This document shows, piece by piece, positions 49,140 to 59,399 of a stretch of 64,000 bases of DNA. The notes below the pieces were generated by a model that made no database searches, was not told the DNA's origin, and saw only the letters and a program-made list of their open reading frames with translations. The stretch is from contig MNCI01012628.1 in NCBI GenBank assembly GCA_015680685.1, positions 1,372,687-1,436,686 of the forward strand. The letters run 5' to 3'. Made by a program: the position numbers and the translations under genes. Position 1 is the stretch's first letter. Each line of letters begins with the position of its first letter. Source of the stretch: Gnetum montanum. Its lineage: Eukaryota; Streptophyta; Gnetopsida; Gnetales; Gnetaceae.

Positions 49140-50480
49140 GCTATAACATAGTAATAGTTCAAGTAAGCAAATGTACCTTTATCTCGAGCTTGTTTAAAAT
49201 TTTGCCATTCTTCCTACTTTTTTGCATACCTTTTTTTAGCCAAGTCTTCATTAATCCAAATGTTCTATGCTTTCAAGCTAATTATATAATTACAAACCTT
49301 ATTTCTTCCATGCCAATAAGCAAACTTAACAATAATCTATTAAGGTTTATCCCTCTTAAGACTAAGTTTATTTGCACTAATTATCGAGTAGAAGAAATGT
49401 GCACTTGTTTCATAAAGAAATCTAGCACGATCTATAAAAAATTTTGACCCTATTCTTCAAGAATTCCCACAATTCGAAGATTCTAAATTTTGTTATGTGT
49501 TTTCTTTTTTTTTTACATCTTCATACATTTCTCGATGATGAGACGCGATATGCACAAGCCGCAATATCGTGGTCCGCCACCAAATCTATAAATAAGAGGC
49601 GGCACTCCCCTCATTTGTAATCATAGGCTAGAAGTAGCGAAGCTCTAGCGAATTGATCACCCCAGAGATAGAATATTTTCCATGTGCCCGCAGTAGGAGT
49701 CCCCCAAGTGAATGGTTCTTTATTCGAGCAGCTTTGTACCTGAACGCAAGTTGTGTACGGCAATAAAGACGAGCTTTGTGGATAAACCTTGCAGTGCATG
49801 GATACATTTATTTAATGTTATTTATTGCTTTCCTAGTAACGCGGTATGAGTACGACTTGGTTACGAGCATTGACGAATGTGTACNCCCAGTAACGATTAG
49901 CGTTTGGTAGCCACAGTTGCACAGTTCAGGGTGTGTACAGCAAGTGGGAACGGATGCTGACGCTAGGACTTAGCGCTGTAGTTAGAATTAGTTTTAGTCT
50001 CTCAACCCTTCACCCCTTAGCATAGGAGATAAACTAGAAAAGACCCAAAAAATCATATACCTCGGACTTACTTAACCATACACCATGACAACAACAAGTA
50101 AGTCTGGGAAGACAATGATTAATTAACCCCAAGTGGTCCTTGCGGCGTTAGGCATTTAGTTTGCGAAGTTCGACCGGATCGCACATGCTACGCTCGTTTC
50201 GTATGGTTGAGTGTAGGGGTACCTCGCCACTCATCACTCAGTAATTGCTTCCAAGCCTAAGTACATCATTGTTATTTTTTACTCAAGAGAATCCAACTTT
50301 GACTATAGAGTATCCATATTTTTTTGAACTTGAGTTACTTTAATATTTGACAATGAATCTTCCAACTATACCGTGGTTAGAATGGTTTGTACCTTTTTGA
50401 CCATAGCTTCAACCATGGATTCTAATTACACAATATGGGATTCCATGGAGTTCAAAGTTGCAACTATGTTATTCCATTTT
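49140..50480 (-). pseudogene. LINE ORF1-like remnant, interrupted by a solo LTR
   Basis: 50480-50237 reads as a heptad-rich coiled coil (WNNIVATLNSMESHIV; VEAMVKKVQTILTTV; NMDTL; KLDSLE). It resumes at 49535 with REMYEDVKKKENT and NLRIFELWEFLKN, which resembles the junction of coiled coil and RNA-binding domain (RNNLRI...) of L1-type ORF1 proteins. Downstream to 49140 no frame is readable. Confidence 0.5.
49536..50236 (+). repeat. Solo gypsy LTR (701 bp), GATATC family, copy 2
   Basis: TGATGAG...CTCATCA. The R-U5 half aligns with copy 1, but the U3 retains only two degenerate palindromes (GCGATATGC, CAATATCG) before TCTATAAATAAGAGG (49585-49599). Flanks CTCGA and CTCAG are an imperfect duplication. 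It inserted in the LINE ORF1 remnant. It contains the only ambiguous base of the window (49885). Confidence 0.9.
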
Positions 50481-50500
50481 TCTTGAGAAATCTTTAATCT

Positions 50501-51454
50501 TATTATTGAAACCCTACTTCTTATACTTTCCCAAACTACTTAAAACGGAATACGTTGCTTTCTTAGCTTTAGCAAACAAAATGCTGAATTCCAAATCACT
50601 GAAATGCCAAATACCAAAATTAGATCTGCAATCCACCAAATCACCAAAACTGTTGAATCCTAAATTTATAGAATGATTGTAATCAACAATATTTTTGCTA
50701 AGCTTCTAGGCACAATTCTAAAATCTATGGTTGGAAGATGGGCTAAAAAAAACAAGGAAATGTGTTCAACTTCCCAAGATTTTGGGCACAATTAATGTAC
50801 ATGAAGGTTAGCATTAAGTTGGCAGCTAGCTACAAAACTATGTCAAATATCAAACTTAGGGAATAAAATATTGAAGGCAATCTTAAACAAATATCTAGCT
50901 CTTCACAAAGGAAAATGATAAAAAAGAACTCATATAGCCAACATCTTTTTGTTGTGACAAGGCTAGGATGATGAGGATGAATTAATGTACATGAGCATCT
51001 ATCCAAGTATCAATTCAAGTTTTTATTCTTGATATTTACTATTGCATATTTTCTCGCATTAAACATCTCTTAGATAATCCTTGATTTCCTAACCTCCTTG
51101 TCATCACATAAGGCCTTACTTTGCAAAAGGTTGAAAGATTGATTTCATCAAGTCATTTGCATGTACCTAATTGTTGTATAATCATACCATATTGTTATTG
51201 CACGCATGCATGCTTCCATCTTTGTAATACAAAGCGGTGAGAAATTCAAACAACATATGCATTTTATTCATTGAAAGAATCAATGTTCCATAAGACATTT
51301 AAAGAATGCTTACACACATTTAGGATTAGATTGGGCCTGCTCATCTTGCTTTAGGAAACTAGATGAGCAAAGCACATGTAAGTCATTAATGTTGACACAT
51401 GTAAACTTAAAGTAACATAAGCAAAGAATAAGACAAACGGTTACAAAAGAGTAG
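50501..51454. other. AT-rich spacer; one SINE tail
   Basis: No gene is seen apart from the repeat at 50896-50982. Confidence 0.4.
50896..50982 (+). mobile_element. Au/RTE-like SINE 3' tail, copy 1
   Basis: CTAGCTCTT, AAAGAACTCATATAGCCAAC and GTGACAAGGCTAGGATGATG followed by a GATGA-type tail resemble the 3' end of plant Au SINEs. A second copy is at 57991-58082. Confidence 0.5.
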
Positions 51455-51709
51455 TTGTTCCTCCGCTTGCATGTCACATGTGTGCAGGGTGACTGTCCCA
51501 TAACCGTCGCCTGGTTGGAGGAGGCACCTGAGCAAAACCAACGAGCAGAACAACCAAATGAATTTCACCCTATATTTTATGATGACAAGACCGATATAAT
51601 TTATTGCAATCTTAATGCGAGGAAATGTCAAAGAAGAGGAGTCATTTTCACTAATTTATTTAGTGAGAAAAAAATTAGAGAGTTTGTGGAAGGTGTGGTA
51701 CCAGAGTAA
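51455..51709 (+). other. Unrecognised 84-codon open reading without ATG
   Basis: Open from 51455 to the stop at 51709, with protein-like composition (DCPITVAWLEEAPEQNQRAE; EFHPIFYDDKTDIIYCNLNA) but no ATG. It overlaps the 3' end of the minus-strand IQD reading frame by 35 bp. It could be an exon, a transposon fragment, or chance in a region of raised GC. I do not call it a gene. Confidence 0.2.
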
Positions 51710-54588
51710 CACAAGACATGGAAGGAGGAGGAGAAGCGGTGGCAGGGGAGACGATGTGGAGTGTGCATGATGAGCCATCTTCCACTTGCGCGTGAGTGTG
51801 AGGGTGGCAGTGGCAGTGCGAATTGGAATGAGAATGAGAATGAGGATGCTGATGCTGATGTTGGTTTTGTTGTTGAGCCATTATCCGGTCACGTACTCGA
51901 CTTTGCAGGCGCAGCAGCGTCTGCATGCACTGCAACGCAATCTTGGCCTGTCTTCTTACGTAAAATCCCCTCGCTACTGCTTGCACCTTCACCACACCTT
52001 TCAACGCCCTCAAAGCCTTTATTGCCTTAGATCCCATCAAACATATTATCTTATATATATGAGTTACATTGCATGGTATTACTAACTAAAATTTACGTTA
52101 AAAAAATTAAGGCAGAAACACGGCCAAGTCTATTTCTACGTAGGATTGCTTGATTTTAGGGATTTCGAGTTTTCCACAGCAGGTGTCATCACCTACAGAG
52201 TTGAAGGATACGTTTTGGAATATATCTCGATGATGCATTCAAACAGACAACCTTCAGTATTTTTGTTGGAAAAAATAATAAAAGCTATTTCAAAATTATT
52301 GCATTAAATGAATCTCATTCTTGGAAGCCAGGAATTGAGGATTGGATTCAATTTGTATTTGGGTGCACAAGGATATGCAAAGACTGGTGACGGGTTTGCA
52401 GGTGGGGACATGAATTACAAAATAATAAAATATTTAAATTAAATATTTTTTAGTAATTTTTCACATTTTACTTCTATTAAATATTTTGTTAATTTAAATT
52501 AAATTAACAGTTTTTAGAGAGAATCTTAAGCATTTGCACTTCCCAATTCGTAAAAATTTTATGAGATTTGCCAATCTCCGACACATAGCAACAGAAACAT
52601 TGCAGGAGACTTGTTTTGAAAACAGGACCTGCCAAGTTTGATAGACCTTGTGAGCAAAAGATAACGAGCATGCGGCGGCAAGATGGATCAAAGGGTTACG
52701 TAATGTGGAAATAGCATATGTCACCTTCTTATCCCATTCCGTGAACACTTGGTGCAGATGATCCCAGTTACATATCCATGATGACTTTGTATGCTTACAT
52801 CAATTATATAAGGCAGGGTTGGTGTCTAAAGCTAGCGCCTAGCGTTACTTAGCACCTATAAACATGAAATAAGACTGACTATTTGTGAAACTGCTTTAAT
52901 TTTATTTTTATACGTGATAGCGATTTATTGGTCCTTTTTCCCTCTTTAATGAAGGGCATAGGAATTGCTAACACAACCCGCATGTAATTTACCAAACAAA
53001 TATGTCCCATTGTATACTTAAATATTTTTAGGCAAAATAACTCGGATCGGAGCTAGTACCACAACCCCTAAAAAAACATCCTATTATAAGGAGACACGGG
53101 GTAAGAATCAAACTCACAACCTTTAATGGAGAGAAATGAGTGTCCTGGGTCTCCTGATCACAGAGCCTACACCTTAATAGATGCTGTATTTTTTTTTCCT
53201 TAATTTTAAATACCATTTAAGTTCAAGTCAAAGCAATCATGGTAGGCTTAGAAACTTGCTATGTCTTGGGTCGTTCGAATAATTTGAATCGGTCCTAGAG
53301 CATAATCTAAGACAGCTCAGATTAATATATGCTGGTTCGTAATGCCTATTAAAAAGACAGTAAACAAGTAAACATTATCAAGACGATGGTTTTACACTTG
53401 TACCGACAACAGGAAATAAATTACGGAAACAGGCATATGAGAGAACCGTTGGTTACAAGTAAATTTGGAAAAATAGTAGACTGCAACTGTGACGAATAAA
53501 CTTAAGCCAAAATGAAGAAACCATAAAGAGGAGATGGACATTACCAGGTGAGCTCGGAAGGCGGCCTGGATGCGCACAGCGGCCTGTTGCTGAACCTCAC
53601 AGTAGTCCAGGTGGCCGTCATCGTAGTCCATGCTGCCACAATAAGAGGAGGAAGAAGAAGGGGAACCACGCGGACTGGTATTGCCACTGCCATTAGCATA
53701 AGCATGAGCATTAACATTAGTAGTAGTCTATGCATCAAATGAATCCAATTCTTGGCAGCCATGAGGATTTGAGGATTGGTCATTCAGTTCAAGTTTGGGT
53801 ATCAAACTATCAATTCACATTTGGGTATGCAGGCATCTGCAAAGACTGGGACGAGTTTGTAGGTGTGGATATGAATTACAAACTAATAAAATATTTAAAT
53901 TAAGTAATTCTTAATTTTTTTCATATTTTACTTCTATTAAATACTTGTTTAAATTAAATTAAATTAAAAACTTCCAGAGAGAATCTTACTTGCTTCTCTT
54001 CGTCCTTGGCTTTCGAAAAGTACGGTCGGTAAAAATTTTATGAGATTTGCGAATCTCCGGCGCATAGGGAGTAGTAGTAGCACAGGCATTGGCCTTGGCC
54101 TGCGTCAAACGCACCACCTGGACAGCAGCTTGTGCAGCTGCCGCTGCGGCAGCTGCGGCCTGTGTTGCTAACGCAGTAGCCGCGGCAATCTCTATATCCT
54201 TGTCCACCTCCACCTCCACCTTCATCTCCATCTCTTCCTCTTCCTCTTCCTCCTTCACACGGTTGGCCATGGGTGTATCATCATCACCATGGCCAGCCCC
54301 CGCGGCGACAATACATGATGATGATGATGAGGAAGAAGAAGAGGAAGAGTGGTGGTGCAGCCACATTTGGGAGTCGGAAAGAGTTGCCCCCGTCAGCGAT
54401 GCCATGGTGCTGCTGCACTGCCGTTGGCGTTGGCGTTGTAGTCGTCGGCGGTGGCGGTGCTGCTGCTCATGGTGATGATGATGAGGGTGTGAGTGAAGAT
54501 GGTTGTCATAATCATGAGGCTCAGCCTCAGACTTGAATGTTATCCGCCTCACACTGCGGCTGAGCCAGTTATGGCTTGTGTTCCACAT
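51675..54588 (-). CDS. IQD family protein (IQ67 domain, calmodulin-binding)
   Basis: IQD proteins bind calmodulin and scaffold microtubules and membranes. Proposed exons on the minus strand: 54588-53990, 53686-53545 and 52025-51675, totalling 1092 bp (363 aa). Exon 1 has a basic N-terminus, His-, Ser- and Glu-rich tracts and the family's Ala-rich [16 protein letters not shown]. The IQ67 domain is split: [15 protein letters not shown] ends exon 2 and [20 protein letters not shown] starts exon 3, followed by [19 protein letters not shown]. The phase-0 intron sits exactly where IQD genes carry a conserved one. The donor of exon 1 (GTAAGA) and the acceptor at 53686 are phase-compatible but the acceptor is uncertain. 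The C-terminus is short, His/Ser-rich, and no DUF4005 is seen, so it may be truncated. Intron 2 (1.5 kb) holds a duplicated exon fragment and a SINE. Confidence 0.8.
52301..52600 (-). pseudogene. Duplicated end of IQD exon 1 and adjoining intron
   Basis: Aligns by eye with 53731-54065: shared GAGATTTGCxAATCTCCG, GTAAAAATTTTATGAG, GAGAGAATCTTA and the AT-rich intron ACTTCTATTAAATA. The exon-like part has lost the donor (GTAAGA reads GCTTAAGA). It lies inside intron 2, downstream of exon 2, so it is a relic of a partial tandem duplication. Confidence 0.7.
53035..53190 (-). mobile_element. tRNA-derived SINE, second family
   Basis: The minus strand reads a tRNA-like head: GTAGGCTCTGTGATCAGG, then CCAGGACACTCATTTCTC and GTTGTGAGTTTGATTCTTAC (B-box-like GTTTGATTC), followed by CCCGTGTCTCC. 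It is inside intron 2 of the IQD gene. Only one copy was seen here. Confidence 0.5.
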
Positions 54589-55482
54589 TTGGCCGCACTT
54601 ATTTAGCTTAGGAGGCTTCGTATCATACTACGTGACAGCCTTGTGTTTGGTTTCTTATAGTATGTATCTATGCATGGGTTGAGGTGCCAACGCGCTTATC
54701 CATTGTCATGAATATATTTGGGGCGTGAAGACCCCTTTAATAAATAATTTTAAGACGGATGTTGAGCAACATGGATGGCATCACATTAAACGTGAGCACG
54801 ACGGATGGGTGGCAGGTGCAGGTGTAGTTGCTCAGCATGTCGTGTTTGGAGGCGCTGTTCGTGTGTTTGTGCGAAGACGTGCATGCCCATTAACCATTGC
54901 CCAGCATTTTGGTGGAGTGCAACTCCACCAACGTTGACATGGAGCCTACATAAGGTGTGCGTCGATTCCCTTCGGCCACTCCAAATTTGTTTAGATGGCA
55001 ATAGTACTAGCATGTGTGCTTCATTTTCATCGTTCTTATGTTTTTAAAACCTTGGTGAATACATTGCCCACATATCACATTCACTACCCACATATCACAA
55101 CTTCTCACATAAGCCTAATGGCAGAATGCAGAAAAGAAAGCATCTTACTCATCAGTACAAGAGAATAGCATAGCTTTGAGTGTGAATCCAAATTTTAACA
55201 TTAATGTGCATGTTTCAAGTTATAAGATTTAAATTTAGATTTAAGGTTATATTTTATTATTTAAAAAGAGGTTAGGTTTTCACTCATCTAATATAGCATT
55301 GTTCTAAAGAGTACCATACAACACAATCTTGAGTCCTAAAATCACAAAGTATTCGTGGATGTACTTACAATGGACTACACCTCAATGATCACAAAACCTA
55401 CAAGCAAATCAACAATACATAATATCCATTAGTCTAATGGTTACAAGCATAGCAAGCATGATTTAAATAATAATATAAATAA
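54589..55482. other. Upstream region of the IQD gene
   Basis: 54600-55040 has raised GC. On the minus strand TACTATAAGAAAC (complement of 54652-54664) lies about 65-75 bp upstream of the ATG and ATATATTC near 54715 about 130 bp upstream; either could be the TATA box. Several mutually overlapping ORFs on both strands look like by-products of base composition. 55050-55480 is AT-rich with nothing recognised. Confidence 0.45.
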
Positions 55483-55625
55483 CAATGAGGTGTTAGCCTA
55501 GTGGGACAAATCTTGACCAAGTAACTCTAGGTCACAAGTAATTATACTAGGTAGCACTACATCATAAACTTCTATAAATCTTGAGGTGTACCTATGTTTC
55601 AATTATTTCAGGCTTCAACACCCCT
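55483..55625 (+). mobile_element. tRNA-derived SINE, copy 2
   Basis: A-box TAGCCTAGTGG at 55494-55504; the 3' block GAGGTGTACCTATGTTTCAA and TTATTTCAGG aligns with copies 1, 3 and 4. It is preceded by AACAATGAGG as in copy 4. Confidence 0.75.
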
Positions 55626-55929
55626 AAATAATAATATAAACGATGAGACAATTGTGATATACATAAAATTACAAACACCATTGCCATACACTCAAACCAT
55701 AACAACCCTTGATACAACTAAGATGTGTCTATATGCTATGTGCACGTAGCTCTAGTTCCCTTCTTTGTAGAGTAGGGAAGGTGCCTACACCAACACCAAT
55801 CCTTATCTCTAGCTTTCTACAAATCCTTAAAATGTGTGTTGATGGCTAAGTTAGCTTGGAATCCAAATAGATCTCCATTCTCCTTCTAACCCATGTTTCC
55901 CTACTCCTCTTGATACTTAAAAGAAGTAA

Positions 55930-57170
55930 CATCCTTAGAAATTAAGTCATTATTCATACTCTTTCCAAATGTCTAGAACAAAGTGAATATTGAAGAAATT
56001 GAACAACTTAAAACTTATCAAATAATTGTAGATAAGAAGGTCCAATGGCTAGGATCATTAACTGTAAACCATGAAAGTTGAACTCAACTTAACATCCAAC
56101 AAGGATTTAAATATACTAACATAACCCAAGTTATGGAAGAAAAGGCTTCTTCTTTTCCATGTAAACAATACCAACATTTCTACTTGGAGTAAAGTTTGCT
56201 TGCTTGAAATATAAGTCATTCCTCTACCCCTTATAATGATACAAGAGTGTAGGACTAATCCTCTATATACTTTGAAGAAATCTTTCGCGGTACATGATCG
56301 AAGCCTTACACTAGCATAAGAAAGGGCCATCCTAGCATCTCAAGAACTTTTGGTTTACACCTTTACTTGGTCTAATTTGTCCAACATAATCCATCTTCTA
56401 TAGAACCCATTCACTAACTTTGAAATCCAAATGTCTTTAGCATACTTTTCGATGTCCTACATACATTTTTCAAGATGCAATCTTGCCACTTGAATTTTAT
56501 TTGTCTAAGACTTCATAAACTAATTAGCCATAAGCTTTTGATCTTAAGATGAGGTTCCCAATAATTGAGGTATGGTTGGTTACATTTCCAAATTTAATTC
56601 TATTAGAGAAAATCTCATGGCCAAAGATTTTTGGATATTATAGCTAAACTTTATCATAGTTAACAATCCTACCTAATTACTTTAATCAAACCATGTGAAA
56701 TGTTGCAAGTACTCTTCTATGATTCAATTCATCCATTGCCCATCTATTTGAGGATGATAATCCAAAGACATTCTTAACTTAGTTCCCAAAATTATAAAAT
56801 AATCTTTGGTAAAAAATCCCATTAAACAAGAATTTATATTTAATAAAATATTTGTAGGCAACCCAATGTATCTAACCATATGGGTGAAAAACAATGTTGT
56901 TGCATCCTCAACTATGTAAGGTGTTGGACACAAGATAAAGATGATGTACTTCAAAAACTTAATCATAACTACAAGGATGCTTGAAAAACCTTCTATTATG
57001 AGAATTCCAATGATGAAATATATCAAATTTATTATCCATGGAAGCTCTAGAATTTTCAAGGATTGGAGAAAACTTTTTAGTTTCTTATTTGAACTCTTAT
57101 CTTGTTCACACATTAAGTAATTTTTCATAAAACTCACCACATCTAAATCTATGTTCAGCTAATGAACAAT
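55930..57170 (-). pseudogene. Ty3/gypsy integrase and C-terminal fragment (chromovirus-like)
   Basis: Minus-strand motifs in order: MCEQDKSSNKKLKSFLQSLK near 57110, SSILVVMIKFLKYIIFI near 56975, DATTLFFTHMVRYIGLPTNI near 56910 and LGTKLRMSLDYHPQIDGQWM near 56785. The 56340-56050 part resembles the post-integrase segment (VARLHLEKCM; KPFLP), broken by frameshifts. The wording (GTKL.MS..YHPQ.DGQ) is that of chromovirus-type integrases and differs from G1 and G2, so it is a third gypsy lineage. No LTR was found. Confidence 0.8.
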
Positions 57171-57239
57171 CCTTTTTGTTAAAATTTGATGGTTTTTTAG
57201 AGCTTAACATTCTTAAAATATCCATTTTTCTCTTCACCA

Positions 57240-57600
57240 TGAAGTTGTGAAAGTCATGGTATATAGAGAAATATTGTCACAATGAAATCAACATTCACAT
57301 TATAGTTATTTATAAGATTAATTTAATCTAGTTATGGCTAATTAATAACATATGATATTACACTAAAAGACATGATGATTCTTGGAATTCACTATTAAAG
57401 TAGAGAAATTTAAGAAGATAAAAACATATTATAGTAAAAAACTATTTTTTCATCTTTTAAAATTTATTTATAATTGAGAGATTGGATGAAATTATTATTA
57501 GCATTAAAGTCACTATTTTCTTAGGGCCTTTTGACCTTAATTGTTGTAACAAATTTTAGCATGGTATTAGAGCTCTAAGTTCAATATTATAGCAATATGT
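57240..57600 (+). repeat. Possible copia LTR end with primer-binding site
   Basis: TGGTATTAGAGCTC at 57562-57575 differs by one base from the initiator-Met site TGGTATCAGAGCTC and follows TTTTAGCA, a plausible LTR end. The upstream 300 bp could be an LTR; its start is undefined, and no coding region follows. Confidence 0.4.
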
Positions 57601-57990
57601 ATTTTCATTATGTCACAGTGAACAACATGAATAGTAGCTCATAATGCTAAAGTTAGTGGAGATATTAAATGTGCTTAACATTATATATATGAAATAAATT
57701 GCCTCATTTTATCACTTTTGCCTATTGTGGTTGAGAGAAAGAGCAAAAATAATAATGTATTACAATCTGAGGTTGTTGTGCAAAGATTATTGCTTAAAAT
57801 ATTTTCTCTATAGTTAATTTCATTTTGTAGTACATTGCATTACTCTTTATCATGCATTATAATTGCATAGTTTAATCTTTTTTTCTCATTAGATATATGC
57901 TAGGGTTTTTGTTTATTTTGAGATTTTAATTATTATTGCGTATATTGATTCTTCAATTAATTTATTTAAATACTACAAATAAACAAACTT

Positions 57991-58082
57991 CTAGCTCTTA
58001 ATAGAGGCGAAGGATGAGAAAGAACTTATGTAGCCAACTCCATTTTGTTGGGACAAGGCTAGGATGATAATAATAATAAATT
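57991..58082 (+). mobile_element. Au/RTE-like SINE 3' tail, copy 2
   Basis: CTAGCTCTTA, GAGAAAGAACTTATGTAGCC and TTGTTGGGACAAGGCTAGG followed by an ATAATAATAA tail align with 50896-50982 and with the remembered end of plant Au SINEs. Confidence 0.55.
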
Positions 58083-58304
58083 AATTTATTTGAATAATCA
58101 TAGTTTCTTTTAGCAATTGTGCTTTTACTTTGCTTTTTAGGTTTTTAAAATTGTTCATTTATACTAGTAAAGCCCTCAACATTAGGTTTTGAGTTAACTA
58201 TTTATTAAAATGACTCAAGGGGGTACGAAAATTTTTTACTCATAACAAATTATGAGAAAGCACATTGTTGAAGATACTACTTTTTCCTCTTTTAGGAAGA
58301 CTGT

Positions 58305-59329
58305 TGATGAAACATCAGTTGGCTGAGATGTCGTAGATGTTGCATCTCATCTACATTGTAGCATCCAGGTTAGTGCATCTTAGTTGGCTGCTACATCATA
58401 TTTGCAATGTCATAGATGCAATATCGTAGCTGCATCGATGGGTATGTGTCAACGTATCTCCTGTGTCAATGTATCCCCATTGATGTGATCCCATCGATGC
58501 ATGCATTGATGCAATGACATGTATGCGTCGACGTAGTGTATGTTTTTGCCTATAAATACACGTGTTCCTACCATGTATTTGACATTCTTTGTCAATAGAA
58601 TAGTTGAACCCTTGCAATTTTATTTTGTAGTCTTAGAGAACAGTCAGTGAGTGCCCGCAGTGTGGATTTGAGTTAGTTGTACGATGTTTTATTCAAGTGG
58701 CAATGTACCTAGATACATTCCATGAACAACAATAAGATAGAGATTAATTCTTATTCATTGCAACACTTTGAGTTAGAGTAAATTTACTTTCCATGTAATT
58801 TTACTTTACATGTACTTAGTTAATATTTACGTTTCATTACTTAGTTAATATTTACATTTCCATGCACATTAATCAATTGGGGAAATGAGCACGACTAGTT
58901 TCATGCATAAACACGTATTCGCTTGGTAATCCCAGCAGTGTTATTACTTGGTTCACCTAGTAATGTAGTGCTTGGTAATCCTAGTATTGGATATGTGGGT
59001 TCAAGGTGTATGGAAAGTTGGTAACATACACCCATCACCCGTAGGCTAGTTTAGACTTTACTTTTTGTTGTTAATTAGATTAAATAATTAATTTTCTATT
59101 ATTGTTAGGATTAGCATAAATTCAAAACAATATCAACAATCATATGCCTCACTTTGGACTAAACCATACGTGATAAAGCTACCACTAATCCAAGTGGGAA
59201 GATAACAAACTATAATCAATGCTTAACGATCTAGATGCACAACTAGTCCCATTCACAAAATTCGATTGGATTATGCGTGAACACTTGTGATTTGTATGTT
59301 TGGCCATAGGGGGTACTTGTTGCTCATTA
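58305..59329 (+). repeat. Solo gypsy LTR, ATCGATG family (about 1.02 kb)
   Basis: Starts TGATGAAACATC and ends near GCTCATTA. The U3 contains repeated GTCAACG/GTCAATG/ATTGATG/ATCGATG units (58436-58545), then TATAAATACA at 58551. R-U5 carries gtgcccgcagt, ttattcaagtggc and aaccatacgtgataa-type blocks that match the G1/G2 LTRs at lower similarity. The borders are decayed and no clear target duplication is present. Confidence 0.7.
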
Positions 59330-59399
59330 ACTACCTATGCATCACCTTTACTACTGGTAACTTCTACTTCTTGTATTAAGAAGAGAATCATTCATAATG

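Larger units (their letters stand above)
37660..50500 (-). mobile_element. Non-LTR retrotransposon (LINE) carrying four later insertions
   Basis: On the minus strand, read from high to low coordinates: ORF1-like coiled coil (50480-49140), endonuclease N-terminus (49130-48775), endonuclease C-terminus (47790-47500), reverse transcriptase (47060-44937) and C-terminal domain (38611-37740). Gaps are filled by a solo LTR (49536-50236), an L1 fragment (47790-48775), a solo LTR (45744-46622) and C3 (38612-44936). The pieces join in order across all four insertions. The reverse-transcriptase wording (NHSTIEHLITL; KYLGVEF; LILLYGSVSWGH) differs from the neighbouring plant L1. The outer ends are approximate. 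Confidence 0.8.

Noticed and set aside
49536-50236. Full-length gypsy element between the two GATATC-family LTRs (45744 and 49536)
   Set aside because: They are in opposite orientation with different flanks, and LINE sequence lies between, so both are solo LTRs.
51455-51709. Host gene convergent with the IQD gene
   Set aside because: No ATG, no recognised domain, no splice support; kept only as an unexplained open reading.
54089-54536. Long plus-strand open frames opposite IQD exon 1
   Set aside because: They arise from the trinucleotide repeats on the opposite strand and consist of Ala/Ser/Gly runs with no domain.
54725-55047. Overlapping ORFs on both strands upstream of the IQD gene
   Set aside because: Mutually overlapping frames in a GC-raised promoter region with low-complexity products.
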